This document shows positions 8,430 through 16,360 of a stretch of DNA of 64,000 nt, piece after piece. This DNA comes from Streptomyces sp. ISL-10. Its GTDB lineage: Bacteria; Actinomycetota; Actinomycetes; Streptomycetales; Streptomycetaceae. The position numbers were made by a program, and so were the translations under genes. The stretch lies in contig NZ_JAGGOJ010000005.1 of assembly GCF_018614575.1 (NCBI RefSeq), positions 124,001-188,000 of the forward strand, given 5' to 3'. A model generated the notes under the pieces. That model made no database searches and was not told the DNA's origin. It saw only the letters and a program-made list of their open reading frames with translations. Position 1 is the first letter of the stretch. Every line of letters starts with the position of its first letter.

Positions 8430-9800
8430 ATGCTCATCGCTGTGCCCTGCCCGCCCGGCCCGTCCGACCCGCATGTCCGCGCCCTGACGCGAAAGCTCTA
8501 CGCCTACGCGGGACTTGAGGACTTCGTCCTGCTCTACCCGGTGTACGCGCTGCTTTTCGCCGAGAACGGCCTGACCACGGCCGAGATCTCGTCCCTCTTC
8601 GCCATCTGGTGCGTCGTCGGCCTGCTGGTGGAGGTGCCCTCGGGCGTGTGGGCCGACGCCGTCTCGCGCCGGGCCATGATGGTCGTCGGCCCGCTGCTGT
8701 CCGCCACCGGGTTCGCGTTGTGGGCCGTGACGCCGTCGTACGCCGCCTACGCCGCCGGTTTCACGCTGTGGGCGGTGGGCGGTGCCCTGCGCTCGGGCGC
8801 CATGGAGGCCTTGGTCCACGACGAACTCGCCCGGCTCGGTTCGGGCTCCCGCTACGGCCGCGTCATGGGCAGGGCGGCGGCGGTGAGCATGGGCGCGACG
8901 GCCGCCGCCACCGCCGCCGCGGCCCCCGCCCTCGCCGTCGGCGGGCACACCCTGCTGTGGGCCGTGAGCATCGGCTCCTGCCTGCTGTGCGCGACGGTCG
9001 GCGCGACGCTGCCCGAGCACCGCGACGCCTCGCACCCCGCAGAACCTCAAGGCCCCGAAGCCCCCGAAGCCCCCGAAGGAGCCGCAGAACCTCAAGCCCC
9101 CGAAGGAGCGGAAGCCCCCGAAGTCCCTGAAGGCCCCGAAGGAGCCGGCCGGCCCGGCTACCTGGCGACGCTGCGCGCGGGCCTGAACGAGGTGCGCGGC
9201 AGCCGGCCGGTCCGGCGCGCCATGGTGCCGGCCGTCGTGATCACCTCGGTGTGGGGTGCGCTGGACGAGTACGTGCCACTGCTGGCCGCCTCCACGGGCG
9301 TTGCGGCCGAGACCGTCCCGCTGTTGGTGCTCGTGGTGTGGGTCGGCGTGACGCTGGGCTCGCTGCTGGTGACGGCGGGCGAACGGCTCTCCGCGCGTGC
9401 TCTCGGCGCGCTGGTCGCCGCCGCGGCGGCCGCGCTCGCGGCGGGCGCACTGTCGGGCGCGCCCGCCGGCTTCGTGTTGATCGGCGCCGCGTTCCTCGTG
9501 TTCCAACTGGCGGACGTGCTCGCCGACGTACGCCTCCAGGCCGCGATCACCGGCCCGAGCCGGGCGACGGTCACCTCGCTGACCGGTCTCGGCACGAACC
9601 TGGCGTCCCTGGCCGCGTTCGGGGCCTACGCGGCGCTGTCCCCGCACGTCTCGCACGGCGTGGTCTTCGCCCTGCTGGCCCTGCCCTACGTGCTGGTCGC
9701 CGTCGCGTCTGCCCGCCCGGAACCCGGGGCCAACGCCAAAACGCGGCAGAGCAGTTCGCGACCGTCCTCGGAACCGGCACATCTCTGGCGCGACTCCTGA
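8430..9800 (+). CDS. MFS transporter, probable leader-controlled drug exporter
   Basis: A 456-residue MFS protein with 12 predicted helices; helix 1 begins at KLYAYAGLEDFVLLYPVYALLF and the A-motif loop is SGVWADAVSRRAMM. It resembles drug-efflux MFS proteins of Streptomyces. The cytoplasmic loop between helices 6 and 7 (about residues 200-240) is a Pro/Glu-rich low-complexity run made by a DNA repeat. SD AGAAGGA stands 9 bases before the ATG. The 115-base leader carries a short Arg-rich ORF and an SD-overlapping stem, so the gene is probably induced by a ribosome-targeting drug. Substrate is unproven. Confidence 0.82.
   Translation: MLIAVPCPPGPSDPHVRALTRKLYAYAGLEDFVLLYPVYALLFAENGLTTAEISSLFAIWCVVGLLVEVPSGVWADAVSRRAMMVVGPLLSATGFALWAVTPSYAAYAAGFTLWAVGGALRSGAMEALVHDELARLGSGSRYGRVMGRAAAVSMGATAAATAAAAPALAVGGHTLLWAVSIGSCLLCATVGATLPEHRDASHPAEPQGPEAPEAPEGAAEPQAPEGAEAPEVPEGPEGAGRPGYLATLRAGLNEVRGSRPVRRAMVPAVVITSVWGALDEYVPLLAASTGVAAETVPLLVLVVWVGVTLGSLLVTAGERLSARALGALVAAAAAALAAGALSGAPAGFVLIGAAFLVFQLADVLADVRLQAAITGPSRATVTSLTGLGTNLASLAAFGAYAALSPHVSHGVVFALLALPYVLVAVASARPEPGANAKTRQSSSRPSSEPAHLWRDS
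9039..9147 (+). repeat. In-frame CCCGAAG minisatellite in an MFS gene
   Basis: Irregular copies of (g)cccccGAAG and ccccGAAGGAGc are repeated about ten times, encoding PEAPE/PEGA-type units in the large central loop of the transporter. The array stays in frame because units are multiples of three, so its length may vary between strains without breaking the gene. Confidence 0.7.
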
Positions 9801-9820
9801 CCGCTTCCGCCGCCCGGCCG

Positions 9821-10030
9821 CTACGGCAGCCGCCCTTCCGCGTTCCGCTGCCGCACCCGGGCGCGCAGGACCTCCCCGGGCGGGGCCGGGCGTAGGTCCC
9901 CGGGCGGGCAGTCCCACTCCCGGCCCCCGCCCGGCGGCCGTAACTGTACGTACGGGCCGACCCGCCCCATGACGACCCCCACCCGCCCGTCCCGGATGTC
10001 GACGGCGTACGCACCCCGTGGAACGGTCAC
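9821..10030 (-). CDS. Hypothetical small protein (69 aa)
   Basis: A 69-residue protein beginning VTVPRGAYAVDIRDGRVGVVMGRVGPYVQLRPPGGG, with a beta-rich, SH3-like look (DGRVGVVMGRVGPYVQLRPP). No family is recognised; similar small proteins often lie beside Scr1-type HTH/DUF397 genes in Streptomyces. The GTG at 10028-10030 overlaps the TGA of the upstream gene (GTGA), so the pair is translated together. Confidence 0.65.
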   Translation of the reverse strand: MTVPRGAYAVDIRDGRVGVVMGRVGPYVQLRPPGGGREWDCPPGDLRPAPPGEVLRARVRQRNAEGRLP

Positions 10031-10245
10031 CTCTCCAGCCCTTGCAGCACGGCCGCGAGCCGCAGTGCGGTGTCCAGGTTGCAACGCCCCAGGTCCACCA
10101 GTGGATACGGCATCTCGCTCGCGAGCGAGACGACGTCGACCCGCAGGGACGGAAGCGTCACCGACACCACGTCGAGCCCGTGCCTCAGCTGGTCGATCAC
10201 CTCCTCGGCGGCCCGCAGCCGCTCCGCCGAACGCACAAGCCCCAT
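10027..10245 (-). CDS. Hypothetical small protein (72 aa)
   Basis: A 72-residue helical protein (MGLVRSAERLRAAEEVIDQL ...), function unknown. The ATG at 10245 has GGAGG 8 bases upstream and is preferred over a GTG at 10263. It is transcribed divergently from the HTH regulator with a shared control region and is co-translated with the 69-residue protein downstream. Small partners of this kind accompany Scr1-family regulators, so a regulatory or toxin-antitoxin-like role is possible but not shown. Confidence 0.65.
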   Translation of the reverse strand: MGLVRSAERLRAAEEVIDQLRHGLDVVSVTLPSLRVDVVSLASEMPYPLVDLGRCNLDTALRLAAVLQGLER

Positions 10246-10265
10246 GACCGGCACCTCCACCACTG

Positions 10266-10275
10266 AGTGTTCACT
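10266..10275. promoter_or_regulatory. Candidate operator of the HTH/DUF397 locus
   Basis: AGTGTTCACT is an inverted repeat (AGTG-TT-CACT) between the divergent small-protein and HTH genes, about 30 bases before a likely -10 box TAGCCT (10304-10309) for the HTH gene. It may be the autoregulatory site; only its position and symmetry support this. Confidence 0.3.
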
Positions 10276-10359
10276 TTCCTCACCCAGCGTGTCCGTCCGC
10301 CGCTAGCCTGGGAAGAGACGGCGGCCCAACAACGCGACCTGTCGATCAGGGAGATGCCT

Positions 10360-11202
10360 ATGCCCGGACCCAAGGACCTCGACCCGTCAACGTCTCCCAG
10401 GGCGCTGCTCGGCGCGGAGCTGCGCCACGCACGGATAAAGGCCGGCCTCACCCAGGACGAACTGGGCGAGCCGCTGTTCGTGAGCGGCTCCTACATCGGC
10501 CAGATGGAGTCGGGTACGCGCCGGATCCTCCCGGAGCACGCGGTCCGACTGGACGAGGTGTTGGGCACGGACGACTTCTTCACGCGCAACTGCAAGGCGT
10601 CCAACAAGTCCCGCTATCCGGACCACTTCGCGGAGGCGGCGGAAGCGGAAGCGGTCGCGGAGACCATCAAGGAGTACGCGCCACAGCTGATCCCGGGCCT
10701 TTTGCAGACGGAGGCGTACGCGCGGGCGGTGTTCCGGGCGTATCGACCCACGGCCGCGGAAGGGGTCATCGACGAACTCGTCGAGGCGAGGCTGGATCGC
10801 TCGCGACTGCTGACCGATCCAACAAAGCCGTTGTTGTGGGCGGTACTGGACGAGGCGATGTTACGCAGGCAGGTCGGCGGCCCTGGCGTGATGGCGGAGG
10901 CGCTGCGACATGTGGCCGACCTGGCCCGGCGGCACCGGGTCATCGTGCAGGTGCTGCCGTTCGACGCGGGAGCGCATGCGGCGCAGGAAGGCGCTCTCAA
11001 GCTGATGACCTTCCCTGACGCGCCCCCATTGGTCTACCTACAAGGCCCGGGGGCAGGCCAGTTGGAGGACGATCCGGCCACCGTCACGCGCCATCAACTG
11101 ACCTACGATCTCATCGGGGCCAGCGCACTGTCGCCGGAAAGATCCTTGGCCCTGCTCGAGTCAGTGGCGGAGGATTACGCATATGAAGACGAGCAGCCCT
11201 GA
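10360..11202 (+). CDS. XRE-family HTH regulator with Scr1 domain, TTA-containing
   Basis: A 280-residue regulator: an N-terminal Cro/CI-type HTH (LGAELRHARIKAGLTQDELG ... SGSYIGQMESGTRR, about residues 12-65) and the long C-terminal Scr1-type domain (IPGLLQTEAYARAVFRAYRP ... LPFDAGAHAAQEGALKLMTFP). Such proteins pair with DUF397 proteins and act in Streptomyces development and antibiotic control. The start ATG at 10360 has AGGGAG 6 bases upstream; the ATG at 10354 abuts the SD. Codon 168 (10861-10863) is TTA, so translation may need the bldA tRNA. It overlaps the DUF397 gene by 20 bases. Confidence 0.88.
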   Translation: MPGPKDLDPSTSPRALLGAELRHARIKAGLTQDELGEPLFVSGSYIGQMESGTRRILPEHAVRLDEVLGTDDFFTRNCKASNKSRYPDHFAEAAEAEAVAETIKEYAPQLIPGLLQTEAYARAVFRAYRPTAAEGVIDELVEARLDRSRLLTDPTKPLLWAVLDEAMLRRQVGGPGVMAEALRHVADLARRHRVIVQVLPFDAGAHAAQEGALKLMTFPDAPPLVYLQGPGAGQLEDDPATVTRHQLTYDLIGASALSPERSLALLESVAEDYAYEDEQP

Positions 11203-11449
11203 GTACGACCTGACAGCGGCCGTCTGGCAGAAGTCCAGCTACAGCGGCGGCAGCGGCGGGGACTGCGTGGAGGTCGCCACCTGGCGCAAGTCCACGTACA
11301 GCGACGGCAGCGGTGGCAACTGCCTCGAAGTCGCTGACGGCCACCCCGGCGTCGTCCCCGTCCGCGACTCCAAGAACCCCGACGGCCCCCATCTCACGTT
11401 CCCCACCGCCGCCTGGTCGGCCTTCGTCACGGACCTCAAGGACGCGTGA
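11183..11449 (+). CDS. DUF397 protein with duplicated motif
   Basis: An 88-residue DUF397 protein, the usual partner of the Scr1 HTH gene before it. The signature W-x-K-S-(S/T)-Y-S-x-G-S-G-G-x-C-(V/L)-E-V-A occurs twice in tandem (about residues 15-32 and 34-51), followed by VPVRDSKNPDGP and a closing FVTDLK helix. The family is thought to bind and modulate the cognate HTH protein. It overlaps the end of the HTH gene, so the two are co-translated. Confidence 0.85.
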   Translation: MKTSSPEYDLTAAVWQKSSYSGGSGGDCVEVATWRKSTYSDGSGGNCLEVADGHPGVVPVRDSKNPDGPHLTFPTAAWSAFVTDLKDA

Positions 11450-11607
11450 CCGGGCGTCCCGGAGCTCAAGTGCCGAGATTCGAGCGCCCTTGAAAGGAAT
11501 GGGTGGACGGGCCACAACCCACCCACCCGCCCCGGCGAGTTGACATCGGGCGACCGACTTGCCACGGAGCGTCATCGCGCTCTACCGTTCCGATAACCGA
11601 ACGAAAC

Positions 11608-11643
11608 GACCCCCGTCAGGTGCTACCAACACCTGCGGGGGTC
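11608..11643 (+). promoter_or_regulatory. Strong leader hairpin before the zinc-ribbon regulator gene
   Basis: GACCCCCG-t-CAGGTG (11608-11622) pairs with CACCTG-CGGGGGTC (11630-11643), a 14-bp stem with one bulged T and loop CTACCAA. It stands 30 bases before the start of the next gene. I recall near-identical GGTGCTACCAACACC hairpins before homologous genes in other Streptomyces, so it may be a conserved leader element; it may also serve as the terminator of the DUF397 operon. Confidence 0.5.
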
Positions 11644-11673
11644 TCACCAACGAGATCGAAAGAGACTCGATCC

Positions 11674-12534
11674 ATGGCTGACAGCCACTTTAGTGCTGCC
11701 CTGCATCCGCTCGCCAACCCCGGCTACGGCAAGCGATCCGTCCCCGGCCAACGCCCTCGCCGCGAGGACGATTTCACGCATCTTCGTCCCCGCGAGGCGG
11801 CCGTGGCGACGTACATCGACCGGCTGCCGGACCAGAGCGACATCTCGGTGAAGACGCTCGCCAAGCACACGCCGTACGGTCAGTGGGCGGTCGGGAAGGC
11901 GCTCAACTTCCTCATCACGGCCGGTCATCTGCGCCGCGGCCTGGAGTCGGTCCAGGACCCCTCGGGCAGCTCGCGGTGGGTGACCCGCACCTGGTGGAGC
12001 CGTACGGCCCGGGACGACGCGTGGTGGGCGGCGTACCAGCGGGGTGACGTACCGGTGGAGACGCACAGGCCCACGCGCTCGCGGGCGTACGTCCTGCTGG
12101 CCGCGCTGGGCCGCGAGAACCCGGTGATGTCCCTGTCGCACACCGACTGCACGGTGCTCGCGCCGCTGGTGGACGAGTGGTTCGCGCGGGATGCCACCGA
12201 ACGCCAGGTGCTGCACGCCCTCACGGAAGGGCTCCCGGTCCCCGTCCACCACCCGGCCGCGCTCGCCCGCCGCCGCCTGATCGACAAGCTCCCGCCCGCA
12301 CCGCCGCCCAGGCCCCGGCCCGTACGCATCCTCGAATGCGGCGAATGCGGCGGCCCGGCACGGGCCGACGACCTCGTGGCGGGCAAGTGCGGCCGCTGCC
12401 GGGGCGGCCGTACGGCCCCACCGCCGACGCTCCCACCGGCCCGCGTCCACGCCCTGGCCACCGAGGCCCGCGCGGCGGCCACCCGCACCCCGGAAAGGCC
12501 ACAGGCCTGGCAGTGCAGCTCGCCCGCCCTATGA
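11674..12534 (+). CDS. Winged-helix-like regulator with C-terminal zinc ribbon
   Basis: A 286-residue protein widespread in Streptomyces and usually annotated as a MarR-type or helix-turn-helix protein. The first half (RPREAAVATYIDRLPDQSDI SVKTLAKHTPYGQWAVGKALNFLITAGHLRRG) looks like a winged helix; the C-terminal part has a C-x2-C ... C-x2-C zinc ribbon (CGECGG ... CGRC) followed by a Pro/Ala-rich tail. No enzyme motif is present. The ATG at 11674 follows a conserved-looking hairpin leader. Its stop overlaps (ATGA) a truncated NmrA-like frame. Targets unknown. Confidence 0.75.
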   Translation: MADSHFSAALHPLANPGYGKRSVPGQRPRREDDFTHLRPREAAVATYIDRLPDQSDISVKTLAKHTPYGQWAVGKALNFLITAGHLRRGLESVQDPSGSSRWVTRTWWSRTARDDAWWAAYQRGDVPVETHRPTRSRAYVLLAALGRENPVMSLSHTDCTVLAPLVDEWFARDATERQVLHALTEGLPVPVHHPAALARRRLIDKLPPAPPPRPRPVRILECGECGGPARADDLVAGKCGRCRGGRTAPPPTLPPARVHALATEARAAATRTPERPQAWQCSSPAL

Positions 12535-12899
12535 ACAGGGCACCATGGAGGGGAGGCGAGTGGACGATCCTGCGCCCCGGCGGCTTCGCCTCCAACGCCT
12601 TCGCCCGGGCCGAGTCGGTCCGAGGAGACCGCACGGCCTTCGACCCGTTCGGCGACGTCGCCCTCCCCGTCGTCGACCCGGCGGACATCGCGGAGGTCCC
12701 CGCCGTGGCACTCCGCGAGAACGACCACGGCGGGCAGGTCTGCGAACTCACCGGGCCCACCGCGGTCACCCCGCGCGAGCAGGCCGCCGTCCTCGCCGAG
12801 GTCCTGGGTGAGGAGGTCGCGTTCGTCGGGCTGACCCGCGAGGCGGCGCACGCCCACATGTCACAGTTCATGCCGCCCGGCGTCGTCGACGAGCGCTGA
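12531..12899 (+). pseudogene. C-terminal remnant of an NmrA-like NAD(P)-binding protein
   Basis: A 122-codon frame that begins MNRAPWRGGEWTILRPGGF and continues with VDPADIAEVPAVAL and LTGPTAVTPREQAAVLAEVLGE, which match the second half of NmrA/NAD(P)H-azoreductase-like Rossmann proteins. The N-terminal half, with the GATGxxG dinucleotide-binding loop, is missing. The frame now starts inside the stop codon of the gene before it (ATGA), so it may still be translated, but it cannot bind NAD(P) in the usual way. Confidence 0.7.
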
Positions 12900-13026
12900 G
12901 CCGGGATGCGGATCTTCGGGACCACGTCGACGTCAACTCCTGCTGACGTAATCTGACTTGCCCATGCTGGAAGGTGCCGGTACGCGAGGTCACACGGAAG
13001 AATCACCGAACTGCGAGAGGAACCCC

Positions 13027-14589
13027 ATGGCCGCGGCGACGGCGACGGCGAGTCGGACGGAACCGCGCACAGCCCTGGGCCGGGGCCCGCGCACCGGAAG
13101 ACTCGTCTCCTGCCTCACTCCTGCCGCTGTGTCCCTCGCCCTGGGACTGTGGGGAATCACCCGCGAAGGCACCATGTGGAGAGACGAGTCCGTCACGTAC
13201 CAGGTTTCCCATCGGAGCCTGTCCGAGACGGCTGCTCTCCTTCAGCACGCCGACGCGGTGCACGGCCTCTACTACCTCTTCATGCACGGCCTCTTCGCCG
13301 TATGGGAGGGCGGCCTGGTCACCATGCGGCTGCCTTCTGTGCTCGCCACGGCCCTCACGGCAGGACTGGTGGCAGTCACCGCACTCCGGCTGACCGCCCG
13401 TCCGGTCGCGGGCCTGCTGAGCGGGCTGGCCTTCGCGGTGACCCCCGAAGTGCAGATGTATGCGCAAGAAGGGCGCTCGTACGCGATGGTCTGCGCGCTC
13501 GTCGCCGTCGCCACGTACCTCTTCGTCACGCTCATGCAGAGCACCTCAAAGGCTCGTTGGTTCTGTTACGCGCTCGCGGTGCTGACGGCCTCGCTGCTGC
13601 ATGAATTCGCCGCGCTCACCCTCCTGGCACACGGCATCACCCTGTATCGCTCCCGACCGCCGGCCAGGATCCGGCGGCACTTCGCCGTCAGCGCCACCGG
13701 CGTGCTCATCGGCCTGCTGCCGCTCGCCGTCCTCAGCATGAGTCAGTCGGGCCAGGTCTCCTGGATCGGCGGCCCCGAACCGCGCGAGTGGTTCGAGATC
13801 GCGGGCGTCGCCCTCGCCGCCTCGGCCTGCGCGGCCTACCTGTCCCGGCCGGGACGACACGCCGATGTCACCGGGCCGGCGTTTCCCCTCGCGATCGTGC
13901 CCACCGCGACGTTGCTGCTGGCAGCCGTCCACGAGCCCATGTACGTGGACCGGTACGTCCTGTACACCAACATCGGATGGGCCCTCCTCGTCGGTACCAC
14001 CGTCGCCTGCCTGACAGACGACGCCAGAAAGACGGCCCTTCTCCAGAACCGGAAGGTCCGCATCTTGTGCGCTGTCGGCGTGGTCGCCGCATTCGTCACA
14101 GCGATGCTGCCGGTCACTCTCCAGATGAGGACGCCCGACAGCAGGAAGGATGACGTCACCGCCATCTCCAAAGAGGTCGAGAGGCTGTCCGAAGCCGGGG
14201 ACGCCGTTCTCTTCGCCCCCGCCCGGCGCCGGGAGTGGATGCTCTCCTACCCCCACCAGTTCAAGGGCCTGACCGACGTCGCCCTCAAAGACGGGCCCAG
14301 CACCTCAGGGACCCTGCAAGGTGTCGAGCTCCCCCCGGGCGACATCCGAGAGCGCCTGGCACACGCCGACGGGATCATCGTCCTGAGCGACCCCGAAGGC
14401 CAACCGCTCGACTCGAACGCCGGGGAAGCAGTCAAGCGAGAGGTCCTGGAGCGTGACTTCGCCGAGTGCCAACGGGTCGAGCTCAAAGGCGGGCAGGTCA
14501 CGCTCTACGCTCGCTCGGCCTGCCCACCCGTCCTACCCGACGCCATGCCGGACCTTGGGAACACGCCCAGTCCGGCTGCCACCGACTGA
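13027..14589 (+). CDS. GT-C fold membrane glycosyltransferase (GT39/ArnT-like)
   Basis: A 520-residue membrane protein with about ten helices. The first extracellular loop carries TMWRDESVTYQ, the acidic D-E motif of GT-C enzymes that use polyprenyl-phosphate sugars, followed by GLYYLFMHGLF and the short helices typical of the PMT/ArnT group; a soluble C-terminal part follows from about residue 370. It probably moves a mannose or similar sugar to an envelope acceptor. The ATG at 13027 has GAGAGG 6 bases upstream. It is a single gene next to the left edge of the inserted cluster. Confidence 0.75.
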   Translation: MAAATATASRTEPRTALGRGPRTGRLVSCLTPAAVSLALGLWGITREGTMWRDESVTYQVSHRSLSETAALLQHADAVHGLYYLFMHGLFAVWEGGLVTMRLPSVLATALTAGLVAVTALRLTARPVAGLLSGLAFAVTPEVQMYAQEGRSYAMVCALVAVATYLFVTLMQSTSKARWFCYALAVLTASLLHEFAALTLLAHGITLYRSRPPARIRRHFAVSATGVLIGLLPLAVLSMSQSGQVSWIGGPEPREWFEIAGVALAASACAAYLSRPGRHADVTGPAFPLAIVPTATLLLAAVHEPMYVDRYVLYTNIGWALLVGTTVACLTDDARKTALLQNRKVRILCAVGVVAAFVTAMLPVTLQMRTPDSRKDDVTAISKEVERLSEAGDAVLFAPARRREWMLSYPHQFKGLTDVALKDGPSTSGTLQGVELPPGDIRERLAHADGIIVLSDPEGQPLDSNAGEAVKREVLERDFAECQRVELKGGQVTLYARSACPPVLPDAMPDLGNTPSPAATD

Positions 14590-14724
14590 CAGGCAGCTCC
14601 GCTCGACCCGCCGGGCGGCGGGGAGCGGCCCGGACGTCTGACGAGTCCTCGGCCGCCCGGCCACGCTCTTCGCCGCATGCGCCGAGCCCAGCCGGCCGGC
14701 CTTCGCACAGGGGCCCGAACGAGC

Positions 14725-14980
14725 GGGAGCCCGGTCAGGACGCGCAGGGACGCCCCCCGCCGGCCGCTCTCCCCTGAGCAGAGAACGGGTCACCCTCTCG
14801 TCCCCGCACGCAGTGCCGTTGTCGACGTACGACGCGTGGCCCACCGCGTCGACCACCACCATCCGGGCCCGTTCGCCGAAGGCAGCCCGCATCTTCCCGT
14901 CCCCGGCGAGCGGGGCGGAGACGTCCCGCTCGTTCTGGATCAGCAGGACGTTGGACGGGCAGGAGCGTGTGCCCCACCCG
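14725..14980 (-). pseudogene. Remnant of a tripeptidyl-aminopeptidase-like hydrolase (TAP C-terminus)
   Basis: The minus-strand frame reads SNVLLIQNERDVSAPLAGDG, then KMRAAFGERARMVVVDAVGHASYV, then NGTACGDERVTRSLLRGERP. This is the C-terminal TAP-like domain of secreted Streptomyces alpha/beta-hydrolase peptidases, including the Asp and His of the catalytic triad region. No upstream part with the serine elbow or signal peptide exists. The fragment lies directly at the left end of the lipolanthine-type cluster, so it is likely the stump of a gene cut when the cluster came in. Confidence 0.65.
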
Positions 14981-16327
14981 TCACGCCCTGGTGACCGGGG
15001 CGTATGTCGCATCCGGGGCGTTCGTCGTGGCCGCGGTGTCCGCCGCGCCACCCCGTCCGCGTGTGCGGTCCATCTCGCGCCATTCCTTCCGCAGCCCGGT
15101 CAGGGTCGTGGTCAGGAAGTACGCGACTGCGCCGGTCAGCAGCACCGGCACGAGACCGACGGAGGTCACGGCGGCTCCGGCGATCAGGCCGCCCAGAGGG
15201 ATGCCGACCCGGGCCAGCGAGTCACCCAGCGCGTTGACCCGCCCCAGCATCCGGCGCGGTATTCGTTCGAAGAGGACCGCTCCCAGCACCGGGGTGAGGA
15301 AGCCCGCCCCGAGGCCGCTGACCACGAAGACGGCCAGCACCGCTCCCAGTGGCGCGTCGAAGGCGAGGGCCAGGAAGCGCGGCGCACCGGCGAGGAGGAA
15401 GCCGGTGAAGAACACCGCTCGGCGCGGCAGCCGGTGGGCGGCCGCCGCGGCGATCAGGCTCCCGGCGACCGCCGCGGCTCCCATCGTGCTGCCCAGCAGG
15501 CCGATCGCCGCCGGTCCGCTGCCGGACTGTTCGGCCCAGACAGGGATGAGGACGGTGGTGAACGCGGCGTCCAGCAGGTTGGTGATCGCGACCATGACGC
15601 CGATGGTGAGCAGCAGCGGCTGGCCGCGCAGGAAGGTGAAGCTCTCGCCGAACCGCCGCCAGTAGCCCGGCTCCGCAGCTCTGTCCGAGAGCCGGTCCGG
15701 CTCGGTCGCCCGCCCCATGCCACGGGGCAACGTCAGGCCGATGATCACCGATCCGAGCACGAAGCAGCCCGCGTTGACCGCGAGACTGGTCAGCGGGCCG
15801 AGCAGCGCCACCAGGGAGCCGCCGACCGCCGGGGCGACGGTGGCGGCGAGCCGGTCGATCACGCCGGAGAGGCCTGCGGCCCGCTCCAGCGGCACCCGGC
15901 TGCGCTCGGCCGCCTCGGGAACCATGACCTCCTTGGCGAGGTCGCCGGGGCCGCGGGCCGCGCCGATCAGCGCCACCAGGACCAGCAGCACCGGGAAGGA
16001 GAGCAGATCCAGGGCGTGGAGCAGGGGGACGGCCGCAGCGGCGGTCGCGCTGACCAGATCCGTCGTCCAGGAGACGGTGCGCGGTCCGGCCCGGTCGACC
16101 AGGGGCCCGGTGAGCGTCTTGACCAGCACGTACGGGGTCATCTCGCAAAAGGCGACCAGTCCGGTCTGTGCCGCGCTGCCGGTGGTGACGAGCACGAACC
16201 AGGGCAGGGCGATCGCCGCGACGCCCGTGCCGGAGAGCGACACCGCCATGGCCGCCAGCAGCCCGCCGAGCGGCCGGGAGGTGCGCTTGCCGGGCATCCC
16301 GCCGGATCCCGGGATGTCTGCGGCCAT
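14981..16327 (-). CDS. MFS transporter of the lipolanthine-type cluster
   Basis: A 448-residue MFS exporter with about 12 helices, of the MFS group (CmcT/MefA-like) with a long central loop (LTLPRGMGRATEPDRLSDRAAEPGYWRRF). The ATG at 16327 has AGGAAGG 8 bases upstream and is preferred over a GTG at 16354. It is the last gene of the long minus-strand operon that starts near the precursor peptide, 33 bases after the GAP-family gene, so it probably exports the finished lipopeptide and gives self-resistance. Confidence 0.8.
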   Translation of the reverse strand: MAADIPGSGGMPGKRTSRPLGGLLAAMAVSLSGTGVAAIALPWFVLVTTGSAAQTGLVAFCEMTPYVLVKTLTGPLVDRAGPRTVSWTTDLVSATAAAAVPLLHALDLLSFPVLLVLVALIGAARGPGDLAKEVMVPEAAERSRVPLERAAGLSGVIDRLAATVAPAVGGSLVALLGPLTSLAVNAGCFVLGSVIIGLTLPRGMGRATEPDRLSDRAAEPGYWRRFGESFTFLRGQPLLLTIGVMVAITNLLDAAFTTVLIPVWAEQSGSGPAAIGLLGSTMGAAAVAGSLIAAAAAHRLPRRAVFFTGFLLAGAPRFLALAFDAPLGAVLAVFVVSGLGAGFLTPVLGAVLFERIPRRMLGRVNALGDSLARVGIPLGGLIAGAAVTSVGLVPVLLTGAVAYFLTTTLTGLRKEWREMDRTRGRGGAADTAATTNAPDATYAPVTRA

Positions 16328-16360
16328 GACGTCCGCCTTCCTGGCTCTGGCCACGGAGAT

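Noticed and set aside
8316..8430. T-box leader upstream of the MFS gene
   Set aside because: No TGGNACCGCG-type T-loop or specifier domain is seen; leader ORF and SD-overlapping stem fit attenuation better.
8132..8437. 101-codon minus-strand frame in the MFS leader
   Set aside because: Arg/Ser-rich, no SD, lies opposite the structured leader.
7167..9917. 916-codon minus-strand frame extending the membrane protein across the MFS gene
   Set aside because: Only the part from the GTG at 8135 has protein-like sequence and an SD; the rest is antisense of the MFS gene.
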